Shown: positions 17,347 through 26,093, numbered from the stretch's first letter. The stretch is 64,000 nucleotides of DNA from Brevundimonas sp. G8 (GCF_902506205.1 NZ_LR732816.1:2179604-2243603), one strand, 5' to 3'. The notes: generated by a model from the letters alone, not told the origin. Numbers and translations: made by a program.

Positions 17347-18258
17347 ATGGCCCGTCTACCCCGCCTTCTGCCCCTGATCGCCATCGCCATCGGCGGGGTG
17401 GTCGCCGTGCGCGCCATCGGCGTGGCGCCCGGCCTGTTCGACGGCGCCAAGGCCTGGGCCGAGGAGGCGGCGCCTGCCGCAGCCGGCGCGCCGGTCAAGC
17501 CTGTCCTGCCGGGCACTTGCTCCGCCCTGTCGCCCGAGCAACTGGCCCAGCAGGCCGGCATCTCCCCCGCAGAACTGAAGATCATCCAGTCGCTGTCGCA
17601 ACGCCGCGCGGCGCTGGACGCCCGCGATCAGGATTTCGCCACCGCCCTGCCGCTGATGGTCGCCGCCGAACAGAAGCTGGAGGCCAAGATCCAGGCGCTG
17701 GCGGCTCTTAAGGCCGAGATGAAGCAGATGCTGGGTCAGGTGGACGAGCGCGAGAAGGCCGAGATCGACCGTCTGGTCCAGGTCTATTCCGCCATGCGTC
17801 CCAAGGAGGCCGCCCCGGTTATGGCCTCGCTGGAAGACCGGGTGCGCCTGCCCGTCGCCGCCGCCATGCGCCCGCGCACCCTGGCCGCCATCATGGCCCA
17901 GATGACGGCGCCCCAGGCCAAGGAACTGACCGAGAAGCTGGCCGCCCGCTTCCAGGCCCAGCAGATGGCCGCCCGCGCCGCCGCCGCCGAAGTCACGCCT
18001 CCGCCCGTTGCGACGCCCGCCGCCGCAACGCCTGCGCCGACCCCGGTCGCTCAGCCGGCCGCCGCGACCGTAACACCGCCTGCGGTCCGTCCGACGCCCC
18101 GCCCGGCCGCCTCTCGTCCTGCTTCCACGCCCGCCCGTCGACCGGCTGCGACGCCTGCACGTCGTCCGACGACACCCGCCGCCACGCCGCCCGCCGGTCC
18201 CCAGGCCTATCAGCCGTCGGCCGCCCCCAACGCCCAGCCGCGCCAAACTGTGCAGTAA
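17347..18258 (+). CDS. MotE-like flagellar protein (MgtE N-domain-like)
   Basis: This 303-residue protein begins with a membrane helix or uncleaved signal (RLLPLIAIAIGGVVAVRAIGV). A periplasmic coiled coil (about 88-140, ALDARDQDFATALPLMVAAE and following) leads into a MotE/MgtE-N-like helical region (YSAMRPKEAAPVMASLEDRV, AIMAQMTAPQAKELTEKLA). The last 90 residues are Pro/Ala-rich repeats, probably disordered. MotE of Rhizobium is a chaperone for the stator protein MotC; here only the fold resemblance and flagellar position support the role. It is last in the fliL-fliM-DUF6468 operon. Confidence 0.82.
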   Translation: MARLPRLLPLIAIAIGGVVAVRAIGVAPGLFDGAKAWAEEAAPAAAGAPVKPVLPGTCSALSPEQLAQQAGISPAELKIIQSLSQRRAALDARDQDFATALPLMVAAEQKLEAKIQALAALKAEMKQMLGQVDEREKAEIDRLVQVYSAMRPKEAAPVMASLEDRVRLPVAAAMRPRTLAAIMAQMTAPQAKELTEKLAARFQAQQMAARAAAAEVTPPPVATPAAATPAPTPVAQPAAATVTPPAVRPTPRPAASRPASTPARRPAATPARRPTTPAATPPAGPQAYQPSAAPNAQPRQTVQ

Positions 18259-18364
18259 CCTTAAGTGTGATCCCTCATCGGACGTTTCGTCTCGACAGGA
18301 TCATCAGTTCGACCAATGATCTTCGAACGCTCCGTGAGAGAGCGATTGCATCGAGGATAACGCC

Positions 18365-18484
18365 ATGGTCGGCGAACTGCTTTACGTCGCGCATCGCCTG
18401 CGCCGCGCCATCATCCTGGCCGTTCCGACGGCGGGAACCGTGATGATCGCCGCCGTGGCCCAGCACTATCATCTGCTGCCATAA
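18365..18484 (+). CDS. Possible 39-residue membrane peptide
   Basis: In the 314-base gap between the MotE-like gene and DUF3297, an ATG preceded by GAGG opens a 39-codon frame. It encodes a basic start (HRLRR) and one hydrophobic stretch (AIILAVPTAGTVMIAAVA). Codon usage looks coding (G/C third positions), but no homolog was recognised and the length is within chance. Nothing else was seen in the gap. Confidence 0.35.
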   Translation: MVGELLYVAHRLRRAIILAVPTAGTVMIAAVAQHYHLLP

Positions 18485-18572
18485 GCACGCCGCCGCTCGG
18501 TTTCGCATTGGCATGAGGCGCGTGCGCGTCTATCACCGCGCCTTGCCGAAAATCTGAGCCCGCTCGAAGATC

Positions 18573-18812
18573 ATGTCCGACACGCCTCCCGATCGCCTCT
18601 CGGTCGATCCGTCCAGCCCCCATCACGACGCCGAAATGCTGCAACGCGGCGTCGGCATCCGCTTCAAGGGCGAGGAAAAGACCAATGTCGAGGAATATTG
18701 CGTCTCGGAGGGCTGGGTGCGCCTGGCCCTGGGCAACCGCGTCGATCGCAAGGGCAAGGCCCTGACCGTCAAACTGCAGGGCACGGTCGAACCCTATTTC
18801 CAGAACGACTGA
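18573..18812 (+). CDS. DUF3297 family protein
   Basis: A 79-residue DUF3297 protein, recognised by DRLSVDPSSPHHD, then GVGIRFKGEEKTNVEEYCVSEGW and the ending KLQGTVEPYF. The family is small, cytosolic, widespread in Proteobacteria and of unknown function. It has its own transcription unit here, between the flagellar operon and an M28 peptidase. No metal or nucleotide motif is evident. Confidence 0.9.
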   Translation: MSDTPPDRLSVDPSSPHHDAEMLQRGVGIRFKGEEKTNVEEYCVSEGWVRLALGNRVDRKGKALTVKLQGTVEPYFQND

Positions 18813-18855
18813 ACCTACCTAGGTTCCGGCTCTTCTCAGAGCTCGGAGCCTGCCC

Positions 18856-20292
18856 ATGTCCATTCGCCTGCTGACCGCCAGCGCCGTTGCGCTGGGTCTC
18901 GTCGCCTTCGTCCCTGTCGCGAATGCTCAGGACGCCGCGACGGTGGAGCAGGCTATCGTCGTGCGCGACGCGGCGATGCGCTCCAACATCGCGATGGACT
19001 ATGTCACTCAGCTGACGACCCGGTTCGGCGCGCGCCCGGCCGGCTCGCGCTCGGAACAGCAGGCCGCCGCCTGGGCCGCCGACTATCTGCGCGCCAACGG
19101 CTTCCAGAACGTCCGCATTGAGGAGTTCCCTCTGGTCGGCTGGGAACGCGGCGAAAGCTCGGCCGCCATCATCGGCGACAACGCCCAGGCCTTGGTCGCC
19201 GCAGCGTTGGGCCATTCGCCCGCCACGCCGCGCAATGGCGTCGAAGCCGAGATCGTGCGGTTCTCCACCTTCGAGGATCTACAGGCCGCGCCTGAGGCCG
19301 CCGTGCGCGGCAAGATCGTCTATATCGACCTGGGCCAGATGCACCCCATGCAGGACGGCTCCGGCTATGGTCCCCAGACCCGCGTACGCGGCGCCGGCCC
19401 CGGCGTGGCGGCGGCCAAGGGCGCATCGGCCTTCGTGATGCGTTCGGTCGGCTCGGATGAGGACCGCATGCCCCACACCGGCACGACCCGCTATGTGGAC
19501 GGCAAGCCGACCATCCCGGCCTTCGCCCTGGCCGCGCCCGACGCCGATCAGGTCAGCCGCCTGGTCGCTCTGGGTCAGCCGGTGCGGATGCGCCTGACCT
19601 CCACCGCCCACACCTATCGGACCACCAGCCAGAACGTCATCGGCGATCTGCCCGGCGCCAGTCGCCCTGACGAGATCATCGTCCTGGGTTCGCACATGGA
19701 CAGCTGGGACCTGGGGACCGGCGCCATCGACGACGGGGCAGGGGGCGCCATCACCGTCGCGGCGGCCAAGGCTATAGCCGACAGCGGCCGCCGCCCGGCC
19801 CGAACCCTGCGCGTCATCTTCTACGGGTCGGAGGAGGTCTCCCAACCCACGCCCCAGACCGGCAACGGCGGCGGCGTCTATGCGCGCGGCCAAAGTGCGG
19901 CCCTGGACAAGCACATCATCGCCGGCGAAAGCGATTTCGGCGCCGACCGCGTCTATGCCCTGCGCCTGCCCGCCGGCGCCCAGGGCTCCGACTTCCAGAA
20001 GGCCGCGACCCGCGTTCTCTACCCGATCGGCGTTCTGGCCTCGGATCGTATCGAGACAGAAGGCGGCGTCGATGTGGGGCCGATGGGCCCGCTGGGCGTG
20101 CCCTTCTTCGGTCTGGCCCAGGACGGCACGCGCTATTTCGACCTGCACCACACCGCCAACGACACCCTGGACAAGATCGACCCGGCGCAACTGAACCAGA
20201 ACGTCGCCGCCTGGGCCGGCCTCTTGTGGCTGATCGCCGATTCCGACGTGGATTTCCGGGCGATGAAGCCGGCGGCTCCCGCCGCTCGCTAA
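18856..20292 (+). CDS. Secreted M28 family metallopeptidase
   Basis: This 478-residue exported zinc aminopeptidase/carboxypeptidase-Q-like enzyme has a signal peptide ending at about VANAQ. It has a PA-type insert (about 125-235) and an M28 catalytic domain. Zinc ligands and catalytic residues are seen in GSHMDSWDLGTGAIDDGAGG (from about residue 278), FYGSEEVS, GESDFGADR and the late DLHHTANDT. The substrate is a peptide or dipeptide in the periplasm. It stands alone, with tRNA-Leu 47 bases downstream. Confidence 0.92.
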   Translation: MSIRLLTASAVALGLVAFVPVANAQDAATVEQAIVVRDAAMRSNIAMDYVTQLTTRFGARPAGSRSEQQAAAWAADYLRANGFQNVRIEEFPLVGWERGESSAAIIGDNAQALVAAALGHSPATPRNGVEAEIVRFSTFEDLQAAPEAAVRGKIVYIDLGQMHPMQDGSGYGPQTRVRGAGPGVAAAKGASAFVMRSVGSDEDRMPHTGTTRYVDGKPTIPAFALAAPDADQVSRLVALGQPVRMRLTSTAHTYRTTSQNVIGDLPGASRPDEIIVLGSHMDSWDLGTGAIDDGAGGAITVAAAKAIADSGRRPARTLRVIFYGSEEVSQPTPQTGNGGGVYARGQSAALDKHIIAGESDFGADRVYALRLPAGAQGSDFQKAATRVLYPIGVLASDRIETEGGVDVGPMGPLGVPFFGLAQDGTRYFDLHHTANDTLDKIDPAQLNQNVAAWAGLLWLIADSDVDFRAMKPAAPAAR

Positions 20293-20339
20293 GCCCGCTT
20301 GGCCCCGACCGGCTGGCTGGCTATACAGCCGGTCCGGTC

Positions 20340-20426
20340 GCGGGCGTGGCGAAACTGGTAGACGCAGCAGACTTAAAATCTGCCGGACGAAAGTCCTTGC
20401 CGGTTCAAGCCCGGCCGCCCGCACCA
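20340..20426 (+). tRNA. tRNA-Leu (anticodon TAA)
   Basis: An 87-base tRNA with acceptor GCGGGCG pairing CGCCCGC, encoded CCA end, anticodon TAA in CAGACTTAAAATCTG, a long variable arm (class II) and TTCAAGC in the T loop. It borders the decayed mobile region that follows and is a plausible integration target, although no duplicated tRNA end was found in the window. Confidence 0.96.
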
Positions 20427-20573
20427 GTCCAGCAATTACTGCTCCTGTCCGTTTTTCGGCGGTTGCCAATGTCTCGTGTTGGCGCATCGCCTCCCACGGA
20501 AACAGCAAGCGACGCCGGAACGGAGTGCGAACGACTAATTGACTGTCATGGCCATACGATGGAGGTGCGAGCC

Positions 20574-20798
20574 ATGCCAGAGCGGGAACTGAACCAGCCT
20601 CATGAAGCCGATAAGCGCTATCAACGTCGAAATGAGGAAGGGATCTGGAGCGACGCGGATGACCAGTCCAGATCGCTGAGTGAGGACGTCAAACAACACG
20701 CTGAAACCAAAAGCCAAAGATTGAGGGGGACAAAGTGGATTGATCGACCGCCCGCGTGCGCGCGACTGGCTCGGACGCTTTCCGACTTAGGGAGCTAA
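20574..20798 (+). CDS. Small ORF (74 aa) coupled to the TIR pseudogene, unknown
   Basis: An ATG preceded by a strong GGAGGTG opens a 74-codon frame encoding a hydrophilic, charged peptide (MPERELNQPHEADKRYQRR at the start). Its TAA stop overlaps the ATG of the TIR pseudogene (TAATG), the arrangement of a translationally coupled pair. Base use is less GC-rich in third positions than neighbouring core genes, consistent with acquired DNA. No family was recognised. It may be an intact partner of the dead TIR gene, or a chance frame. Confidence 0.35.
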   Translation: MPERELNQPHEADKRYQRRNEEGIWSDADDQSRSLSEDVKQHAETKSQRLRGTKWIDRPPACARLARTLSDLGS

Positions 20799-21273
20799 TG
20801 GCGCGCAAACCCTTCACCTCTTACACCCACCACGGTGCCGATCTAATGGGGAGTTGAGGGCCCATCTTCGCACATTCGAACGCGCTGGCGTCATTACGTC
20901 CTAGTTTGACAACTATCTGATTCTTGGCGACGAGTTCGACCGCAAGGTGCGCGAAGCGCTCGCTGAATCCGATTTCATTGCAGCGTTGGTGGTGACCGCA
21001 CGCTTCCTAGATTCCGATTACTGTATGAATGTCGCGAGGGAGGAGGCGATCCGGCGCCGCCAGCAAGGATCAACGCGAGTCGTGCCGACCATCGCAAAAC
21101 CGTGCCGATGGAAGCTCACGAGCTTGTCAGACCTGCTCGCCACGCCGACCGACGGCAAAGCGCTGACTACCTGGGCGAACCAAGATCAGGCTTGGGACAT
21201 CGTCGCCCAAGCCATTGAGAGCGCCGCAGCAGCGCCTCTCGAAGTGCCAAGCGCGGTAGCAAGTAGGCGGCCT
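20798..21273 (+). pseudogene. TIR-domain protein pseudogene (frameshift, stop, truncated)
   Basis: The start MARKPFTSYTHHGADLMG matches a TIR beta-A strand region. The frame then breaks in the GGGG run at about 20849-20852; one extra G would restore ELRAHLRTFERAGVITS. An in-frame TAG at 20902 follows where Trp is expected, before FDNYLILGDEFDRKVREAL. The open remainder (from 20947) contains VTARFLDSDYC, RVVPTIAKPCRWK and LATPTDGKALTTWANQDQAW, all typical of bacterial TIR domains. The position four residues after DSDYC, often Glu in TIR enzymes, is Ala here. The 3' end is cut by the IS remnant. Confidence 0.8.
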
Positions 21274-21274
21274 A

Positions 21275-21762
21275 GCGCTGTCAGGTTAATGGAGGCGGGC
21301 CACAGCTGTCCCAACCCTACGAAATCTCAGGCAGCGGCCGCCAACCCAGCCGCCTCAGCCCCGGCGGACGGAGGCCGGGTCGGCTGACGAGATGCCTCTG
21401 GGCGTAGAAGGTGTTGTAGATCGCAGCGTGGGTGGTGAGAAAGCGTTGGGCTGACGCTTGGGATTTGAAAAGCAGCAGCAGAAGGGGGGAGCTTCTTCAG
21501 CCGTCGGGCTATCTGAGGTCCAAACTTGATCGTCCAGCAGCGGATCGTCTCGTAGCTCACATCGATTCCTCGCGCGGCCATCAGCTCCTCAACGTCACGA
21601 AGGATTAGGCCGAAGCGAAAGTAGAGCCACACGGCCTGGCGGATCACCGCCGCTGGGAAGCGATGGCGCTTGAACGATAGCGGCTTCACGAAATGCGATC
21701 TCCAATCAGGCGTTTAGGGGGGGGCTTAAGTGGAGACAGGTTAGCGTTAGACTGACAGCACC
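21275..21762 (-). mobile_element. IS6-family element, internally deleted remnant
   Basis: Imperfect terminal inverted repeats are seen at 21275-21289 (GCGCTGTCAGGTTAA) and 21747-21762 (reverse strand GGTGCTGTCAGTCTAA). Between them lies a transposase scar on the minus strand. The element is about 490 bases against roughly 800 for a full IS6-type element. No convincing 8-base target duplication was found. Confidence 0.72.
21317..21689 (-). pseudogene. IS6-family transposase, N- and C-termini joined by internal deletion
   Basis: From a GTG at 21689 the frame encodes the IS6 N-terminus (KPLSFKRHRFPAAVIRQAVW, RDVEELMAARGIDVSYETIR, FGPQIARRLK). Near 21475-21495 the reading changes. In another frame the C-terminus follows (FKSQASAQRFLTTHAAIYNT, FYAQRHLVSRPGLR), ending at a stop at 21317. 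The DDE catalytic core between them is missing, so the element is immobile by itself. A full transposase is about 235 residues; roughly 105 to 110 remain. Confidence 0.8.
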
Positions 21763-21805
21763 CCCTAAGAGACGGGGGGCGTAGCAAGTGTCTGCGGTGA
21801 TCACG

Positions 21806-21842
21806 AAGCCTATTCGCCGAAAATCTTGCGGCGAATAGGCTT
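21806..21842. terminator. Strong hairpin downstream of the OprB gene
   Basis: A perfect 14-bp stem AAGCCTATTCGCCG / CGGCGAATAGGCTT with a 9-base loop lies 24 bases beyond the oprB-like stop. There is no long T tract, so it may be a bidirectional or processing hairpin. Confidence 0.6.
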
Positions 21843-21865
21843 GCCTAAGGCGCGCTCAGGTGGCC

Positions 21866-23245
21866 TCAGAGCGTAAGCACCAGCTTGAGCCCGCCGACGA
21901 CGATGCCGTCGCGATCGGACCGCCCGCCAGGATTGTGGATGTACTGCACGCCGGGACGCACGGTGATGGCAGGGGTCAGACGGTAGCCATAGTTCAGCTC
22001 GACGGCGTATTCGGTATCCTGCGGATCGCCGACGCGCAGGCCCGCGTCGTTCTGGGCGTGCTGGGCGTCGGTGACGCGCCCGTTCACGATGGCCGCGCCG
22101 ACGCCGAAGGTGACGTCGTCCTTGGCCCGGCCGGGGACCAGGCCGGTGTAGGTCACGATGACCGCCCCCTTGCTACGCAGCTTGTTGGTCGCACGATCTG
22201 CGATGGCGAGGTTGCCGACGACCGACAGGCCGTGGGCGCCGTCCGCCTGGGGGGCGATCAACTGCTGCTGGACGTTGGCGTGGACGCCGGAATGGTGACC
22301 CTCGCGTGAAAAGGTCAGGCCGGTCACAGCCTGATAGTCGCCGTTGACGTCATAGACGATGTTGTTGGAATCGCTGGAGTCGTACCAGGCGCCGATCTTG
22401 TAGGTTCCCGGCAGGTCGCCGTTCGCGCCGAACCTGGGCGTCCACTGCAGCTCGCCGGCGTAGATCGTGCCGGTCGCGCCCTGCGTCCCCAGATAGAAGC
22501 CGCGATCCTCGCGCAGGTTTTCGGGATTGGATTCGATGACGCCCAGATTGACGTGCAGCTCCGGCGTGATGCGTTGGCGAAGCCGGGCGCCCCAGGAACT
22601 GACGGGCATGTTGTAGAGATAGCCGCTCACGATCTGGCTGGACGCCGGACCGCACAGGATCAGGTTCATCATATTGCCGCACGGCGTGGCCCCGAAGTCC
22701 TCGCCGTGGGTGACGCGGCCGAGCTTGAGCGCGGTGGCGCCGTCGTTGAAGCTCTGCTCGTACCAAAGCTGGCCCAGACGCCAGATCGTGCCGCGGCCAT
22801 AGATGGTCTGAACGGGCTGGAGCAGGTCGAGGCCTGCATCATTGGCCAGGCTGTTGCCGTGGCGATTAAAGAGGGTGGCCTGAACCTTGCCGCCGGGCAG
22901 GCCCCAGGCTTTTTCGGTGTCGATCGTCACCCCCAGGAACAGCTGGCCAGCCGCGCGGCTTTCGTCACGCACGCCGCCGTTGAAGTTGTGAACGGCGTCC
23001 ACGACCTCGTTCAGGGTGAAGGTCACGCCATTGTCTTTCAGGCGCGTTCGCGCGCCGCCCCAGTCGCCGGTAAGCGCGGGGCGGTCCCACAGGCCGGGCT
23101 GGGTTGCGGCGGCCTGCTGGGTCACAGCCTGAGGGGGAGCGTTGGTCGGAACGGACGGCGCGGTCTGCGCCTGCACGGAACCCGCGGCGAACAGGGCGGC
23201 GGCGAGAGCGCCGCCGTACAAGGCGACGGAACGGGTGTTGGTCAT
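21866..23245 (-). CDS. OprB-family carbohydrate-selective porin
   Basis: This 459-residue outer-membrane beta-barrel protein has a signal peptide (GGALAAALFAAGSVQAQ). The OprB hallmark WDRPALTGDWGGARTRLKDNGV lies at about 52-73. Alternating beta strands follow, including AWYDSS and the C-terminal VRPGVQYIHNPGG and GLKLVLTL ending. OprB porins admit sugars or small organic substrates. It stands alone 100 bases after the acyl-CoA ligase on the same strand, so it may share that operon's transcript and serve the same substrate. Confidence 0.92.
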   Translation of the reverse strand: MTNTRSVALYGGALAAALFAAGSVQAQTAPSVPTNAPPQAVTQQAAATQPGLWDRPALTGDWGGARTRLKDNGVTFTLNEVVDAVHNFNGGVRDESRAAGQLFLGVTIDTEKAWGLPGGKVQATLFNRHGNSLANDAGLDLLQPVQTIYGRGTIWRLGQLWYEQSFNDGATALKLGRVTHGEDFGATPCGNMMNLILCGPASSQIVSGYLYNMPVSSWGARLRQRITPELHVNLGVIESNPENLREDRGFYLGTQGATGTIYAGELQWTPRFGANGDLPGTYKIGAWYDSSDSNNIVYDVNGDYQAVTGLTFSREGHHSGVHANVQQQLIAPQADGAHGLSVVGNLAIADRATNKLRSKGAVIVTYTGLVPGRAKDDVTFGVGAAIVNGRVTDAQHAQNDAGLRVGDPQDTEYAVELNYGYRLTPAITVRPGVQYIHNPGGRSDRDGIVVGGLKLVLTL

Positions 23246-23346
23246 GCGATTGTTCCTCCCAATGCATGAAGATCGGCCAGCGCCTTTGCGGCGCTCTTGG
23301 ATTTGAGCCGGCGCGGAAGGCCTGGAACCCGCGCCGGCCTGTCTGC

Positions 23347-24921
23347 TCAGGCGGCTTGCGATGCGGCCTGCGCCTGGAGAAGCTTCTTGACCTCGGCCTT
23401 GGCGACCTTGCCGTAGCCGGACTTGGGAAGCGCATCCCAGAACAGGATGTCGGTCGGGATCTTGTAGCGGCTAAGCTTGCCGTCGAGGTGGGACAGGACC
23501 GCCTGGGGGTCGGCCGCCTGGCCTTCGCGCGCGACCAGAACGGCGACGCCGCATTCTCCCCACTTGTCGTGGGGCATGCCGACGACGCAGGCTTCGGAGA
23601 TGGCCGGGTGGGTCAGGATCGCTTCCTCGATCTCACGCGGATAGACGTTGGAACCGCCCGAGATGAACATGTCCGACGCCCGGCCGGTGATGTAGAGGAA
23701 GCCCCTGTCGTCCAGGTGGCCGAGGTCGCCGGTGTGGAACCAGCCGTCCTTGAACGACTTCTCGTTCGCCTCGTCGTTCTCGAAATAGCCGAGGAAGACG
23801 GCCGGGCCGCGCACGCAGATTTCGCCCGTTTCATTGGCCGACAGGCGCTTGCCGTCGTCCGACAGAATGGCGATGTCCATGCCCGTGCGGGGCAGGCCGC
23901 ATGAGCCGATCGGATAGGACGCGTCGTCCTCGATCGTATGTAGACGCGGCGGCAGGACGGTGATGTTGCCCGTGACCTCGCCCAGGCCGAAATACTGGAC
24001 CAGAACCTTGCCGATCTTGCGCAACGCATGCTGCTGGTCGGCCCGGTACATGGGCGCGCCTGCATAGATGACGTAACGCAGCGAGGAGTGATCGTAGCGG
24101 TCTACCGCCTCATGCTGTGTCAGCATGGTCAGGATGGTGGGCACGGTGAACATGTTCGTCACCTTGTGCGTCTCGACCAGTCGCCAGGCCTCTTCGCAAT
24201 CCAGCCGTTCGGTGGACAGCAGCACGCTGGCGGCGCCCTTGGCGACCTGGGTCACGGCGTGGATGCCCGAGCCGTGCGAAAGCGGTGCGACGACCAGGGA
24301 GACGTCGTTCTCCGTCGTGTCCGGCATCAGGTCGCACAGGTGGTTCACGGTGACGAAGGCCATCTGGCCGTGGGTCAGCATCCCCGCCTTGGGACGGCCG
24401 GTGGTGCCTGAGGTGTAGAAGAACCAGCAGACGTCGTCGCGATCCACATCGGCCAGTTCGACGTGCGGGGCCGAGGTGTCGGCGACCAGCGCTTCCCAAT
24501 CTTCGCCCGGCGCGTCTGCCCCGATCCAGAAGACCCTCTCGCAAGCCGTGTTGGCGTCTTTCGCCGCCGCCGCGTGATCGGGAAAGCCGGTGTCGAAGAT
24601 GTGGGTCGTGGCGCGCGAGGAGGAGGCCAGATAGGCCACTTCCGGCGGCGTCAGGCGGAAGTTCGTCGGCACCCAGACCGCGCCCAACCGCCAGCACGCC
24701 CACTGGGTCTCGAACATGGCGTTGCAGTTGCGAGAATGGACCAGGACACGGTCGCCCTGTTTGACGCCACGCTTGGCCAGGGCCGAGGCGGCGCGGGTGA
24801 CGCGGTCGTTGATCTCGGTCCAGGTCCAGACGCGGTCATCCTGGATCAAACCGGGGCGGTCGCCAAAATGCTGGGCGGCATGAACCAGCATGGAGGCCAG
24901 GTTGCTGGTAGGCAGCGTCAT
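23347..24921 (-). CDS. Acyl-CoA synthetase (AMP-forming)
   Basis: This 524-residue member of the ANL superfamily adenylates a carboxylic acid and transfers it to CoA. The P-loop is FYTSGTTGRPKAGMLTH (about 188-204), YFGLGEVTG follows, and GDLGHLDDRGFLYITGR with SNVYPREIE marks the hinge. The catalytic Lys is in SGYGKVAKAEVKK. The acyl specificity cannot be read. It overlaps the thiolase stop by 4 bases (ATGA), forming an iclR-thiolase-ligase operon; ligase plus thiolase suggests activation and chain cleavage of an acid. Confidence 0.9.
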   Translation of the reverse strand: MTLPTSNLASMLVHAAQHFGDRPGLIQDDRVWTWTEINDRVTRAASALAKRGVKQGDRVLVHSRNCNAMFETQWACWRLGAVWVPTNFRLTPPEVAYLASSSRATTHIFDTGFPDHAAAAKDANTACERVFWIGADAPGEDWEALVADTSAPHVELADVDRDDVCWFFYTSGTTGRPKAGMLTHGQMAFVTVNHLCDLMPDTTENDVSLVVAPLSHGSGIHAVTQVAKGAASVLLSTERLDCEEAWRLVETHKVTNMFTVPTILTMLTQHEAVDRYDHSSLRYVIYAGAPMYRADQQHALRKIGKVLVQYFGLGEVTGNITVLPPRLHTIEDDASYPIGSCGLPRTGMDIAILSDDGKRLSANETGEICVRGPAVFLGYFENDEANEKSFKDGWFHTGDLGHLDDRGFLYITGRASDMFISGGSNVYPREIEEAILTHPAISEACVVGMPHDKWGECGVAVLVAREGQAADPQAVLSHLDGKLSRYKIPTDILFWDALPKSGYGKVAKAEVKKLLQAQAASQAA

Positions 24922-26093
24922 GCTTTGATCGGCTCCAGAATGGAGACGTAGTTGGCGACGGCGGCGCCGCCCATGTTGAAGACGCCTGCGACGTCGGCCT
25001 TGGGCAGTTGCATGTCGCCCGCCTCGCCGGCCAGCTGCATGGCCGAGATGACGTGCATGGAGACCCCGGTGGCGCCGACCGGGTGGCCCTTGGCCTTCAG
25101 TCCGCCCGAGCGATTGATGGGCAGGCGGCCGTCGGCCTGCGTCCAGCCCTCAAGCGCGGCGCGCGCGCCCTGGCCCTGCGGCGTCAGGCCCATGGCCTCG
25201 TACTCGATCAATTCGGCGATGGTGAAACAATCGTGGGTTTCGACAAAGGACAGGTCGCCCAGCTTCAGATCAGCGATCTCCAGCGCCTTGGCCCAGGCCT
25301 GGGCGCCCGCCTCGAAATGGGTCGGGTCGCGACGCGACAGCGGCAGATAGTCGTTCAGATGGACGGCCGCGCGCCAGCGGATCGCCTTCTTCATCGACCT
25401 GGCGGTGTCTTCATCCGTCAGGATCAGGGCGGCGGCGCCATCCGAGATCAGCGAACAATCGGTGCGCTTCAGCGGACCGGCGACGAAGGGGTTCTTTTCC
25501 GACTCGTTGCGGCAGAAGTCGAAACCCAGGTCCTTGCGCATCTGGGCGAACGGATTGTCGACGCCGTTCTTGTGGTTCTTGGCCGCTATGGTGGCCAGCG
25601 CATCCGACTGGTCGCCGTACTTCTGGAAATACATTTCTGCGATGCGGCCAAAGGCGCCCGCGAAACCGGCGGGGATGTCGCCCTCTTCCTTGCGATAGCT
25701 GGCGCCAAGCAGGACGTCGCCAGCCACGGCGCTGGTGGTGTGGGTCATCTTCTCGGCGCCGACGACCAGGGCGAAACGGCCCCGTCCGGCAGCGATGAAG
25801 TCGCGCGCCTGGAAGACGGCGGCGGCGCCCGAGGCGCAGGCGTTCTCCACGCGTGTCGCTGGCTTGAAGCGCAGGCCCGGCACACTGTGCATGGCCAGGG
25901 AGGAGGGGAAGTCCTGCTTGGAGAAGCCGGCGTTGAACACGCCGACGAAGACGCCGTCGACCTCGTCCTGCTGAATGCCGGCGTCGGCGATCGCCTGGGC
26001 GGCGACCATCTCGATCAGGCTTTCGACGTCGGGTGCATCATGAAGTTTTCCGAACGGGCTGTGGGCCCATCCAACGATGGCGGCTTCAGTCAT
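24918..26093 (-). CDS. Thiolase, SCP2/acetyl-CoA acetyltransferase type
   Basis: This 391-residue thiolase-fold enzyme has the nucleophilic Cys in ENACASGAAA, ETHDCFTIAE replacing the usual NEAFA block, and the C-terminal GGLKAKGHPVGATG. These mark the SCP2-like branch that includes steroid and branched-chain thiolases. A second active-site Cys at the canonical C-terminal position is not evident (VFNMGGAAVANYVS), which is common in this branch. The ATG at 26093 is chosen over the long upstream frame because it starts MTEAAIVGWAHSPFGK. It overlaps iclR and the ligase by 4 bases each. Confidence 0.9.
   Translation of the reverse strand: MTEAAIVGWAHSPFGKLHDAPDVESLIEMVAAQAIADAGIQQDEVDGVFVGVFNAGFSKQDFPSSLAMHSVPGLRFKPATRVENACASGAAAVFQARDFIAAGRGRFALVVGAEKMTHTTSAVAGDVLLGASYRKEEGDIPAGFAGAFGRIAEMYFQKYGDQSDALATIAAKNHKNGVDNPFAQMRKDLGFDFCRNESEKNPFVAGPLKRTDCSLISDGAAALILTDEDTARSMKKAIRWRAAVHLNDYLPLSRRDPTHFEAGAQAWAKALEIADLKLGDLSFVETHDCFTIAELIEYEAMGLTPQGQGARAALEGWTQADGRLPINRSGGLKAKGHPVGATGVSMHVISAMQLAGEAGDMQLPKADVAGVFNMGGAAVANYVSILEPIKA

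Noticed and set aside
20226..20573. Open frame running from inside the M28 gene through tRNA-Leu
   Set aside because: It overlaps the peptidase end and the tRNA; only the part from 20574 has its own ribosome site.
20535..20717. 60-codon minus-strand hydrophobic frame beside the TIR pseudogene
   Set aside because: Antisense to the better supported small frame with a strong ribosome site; no own ribosome site was evident.
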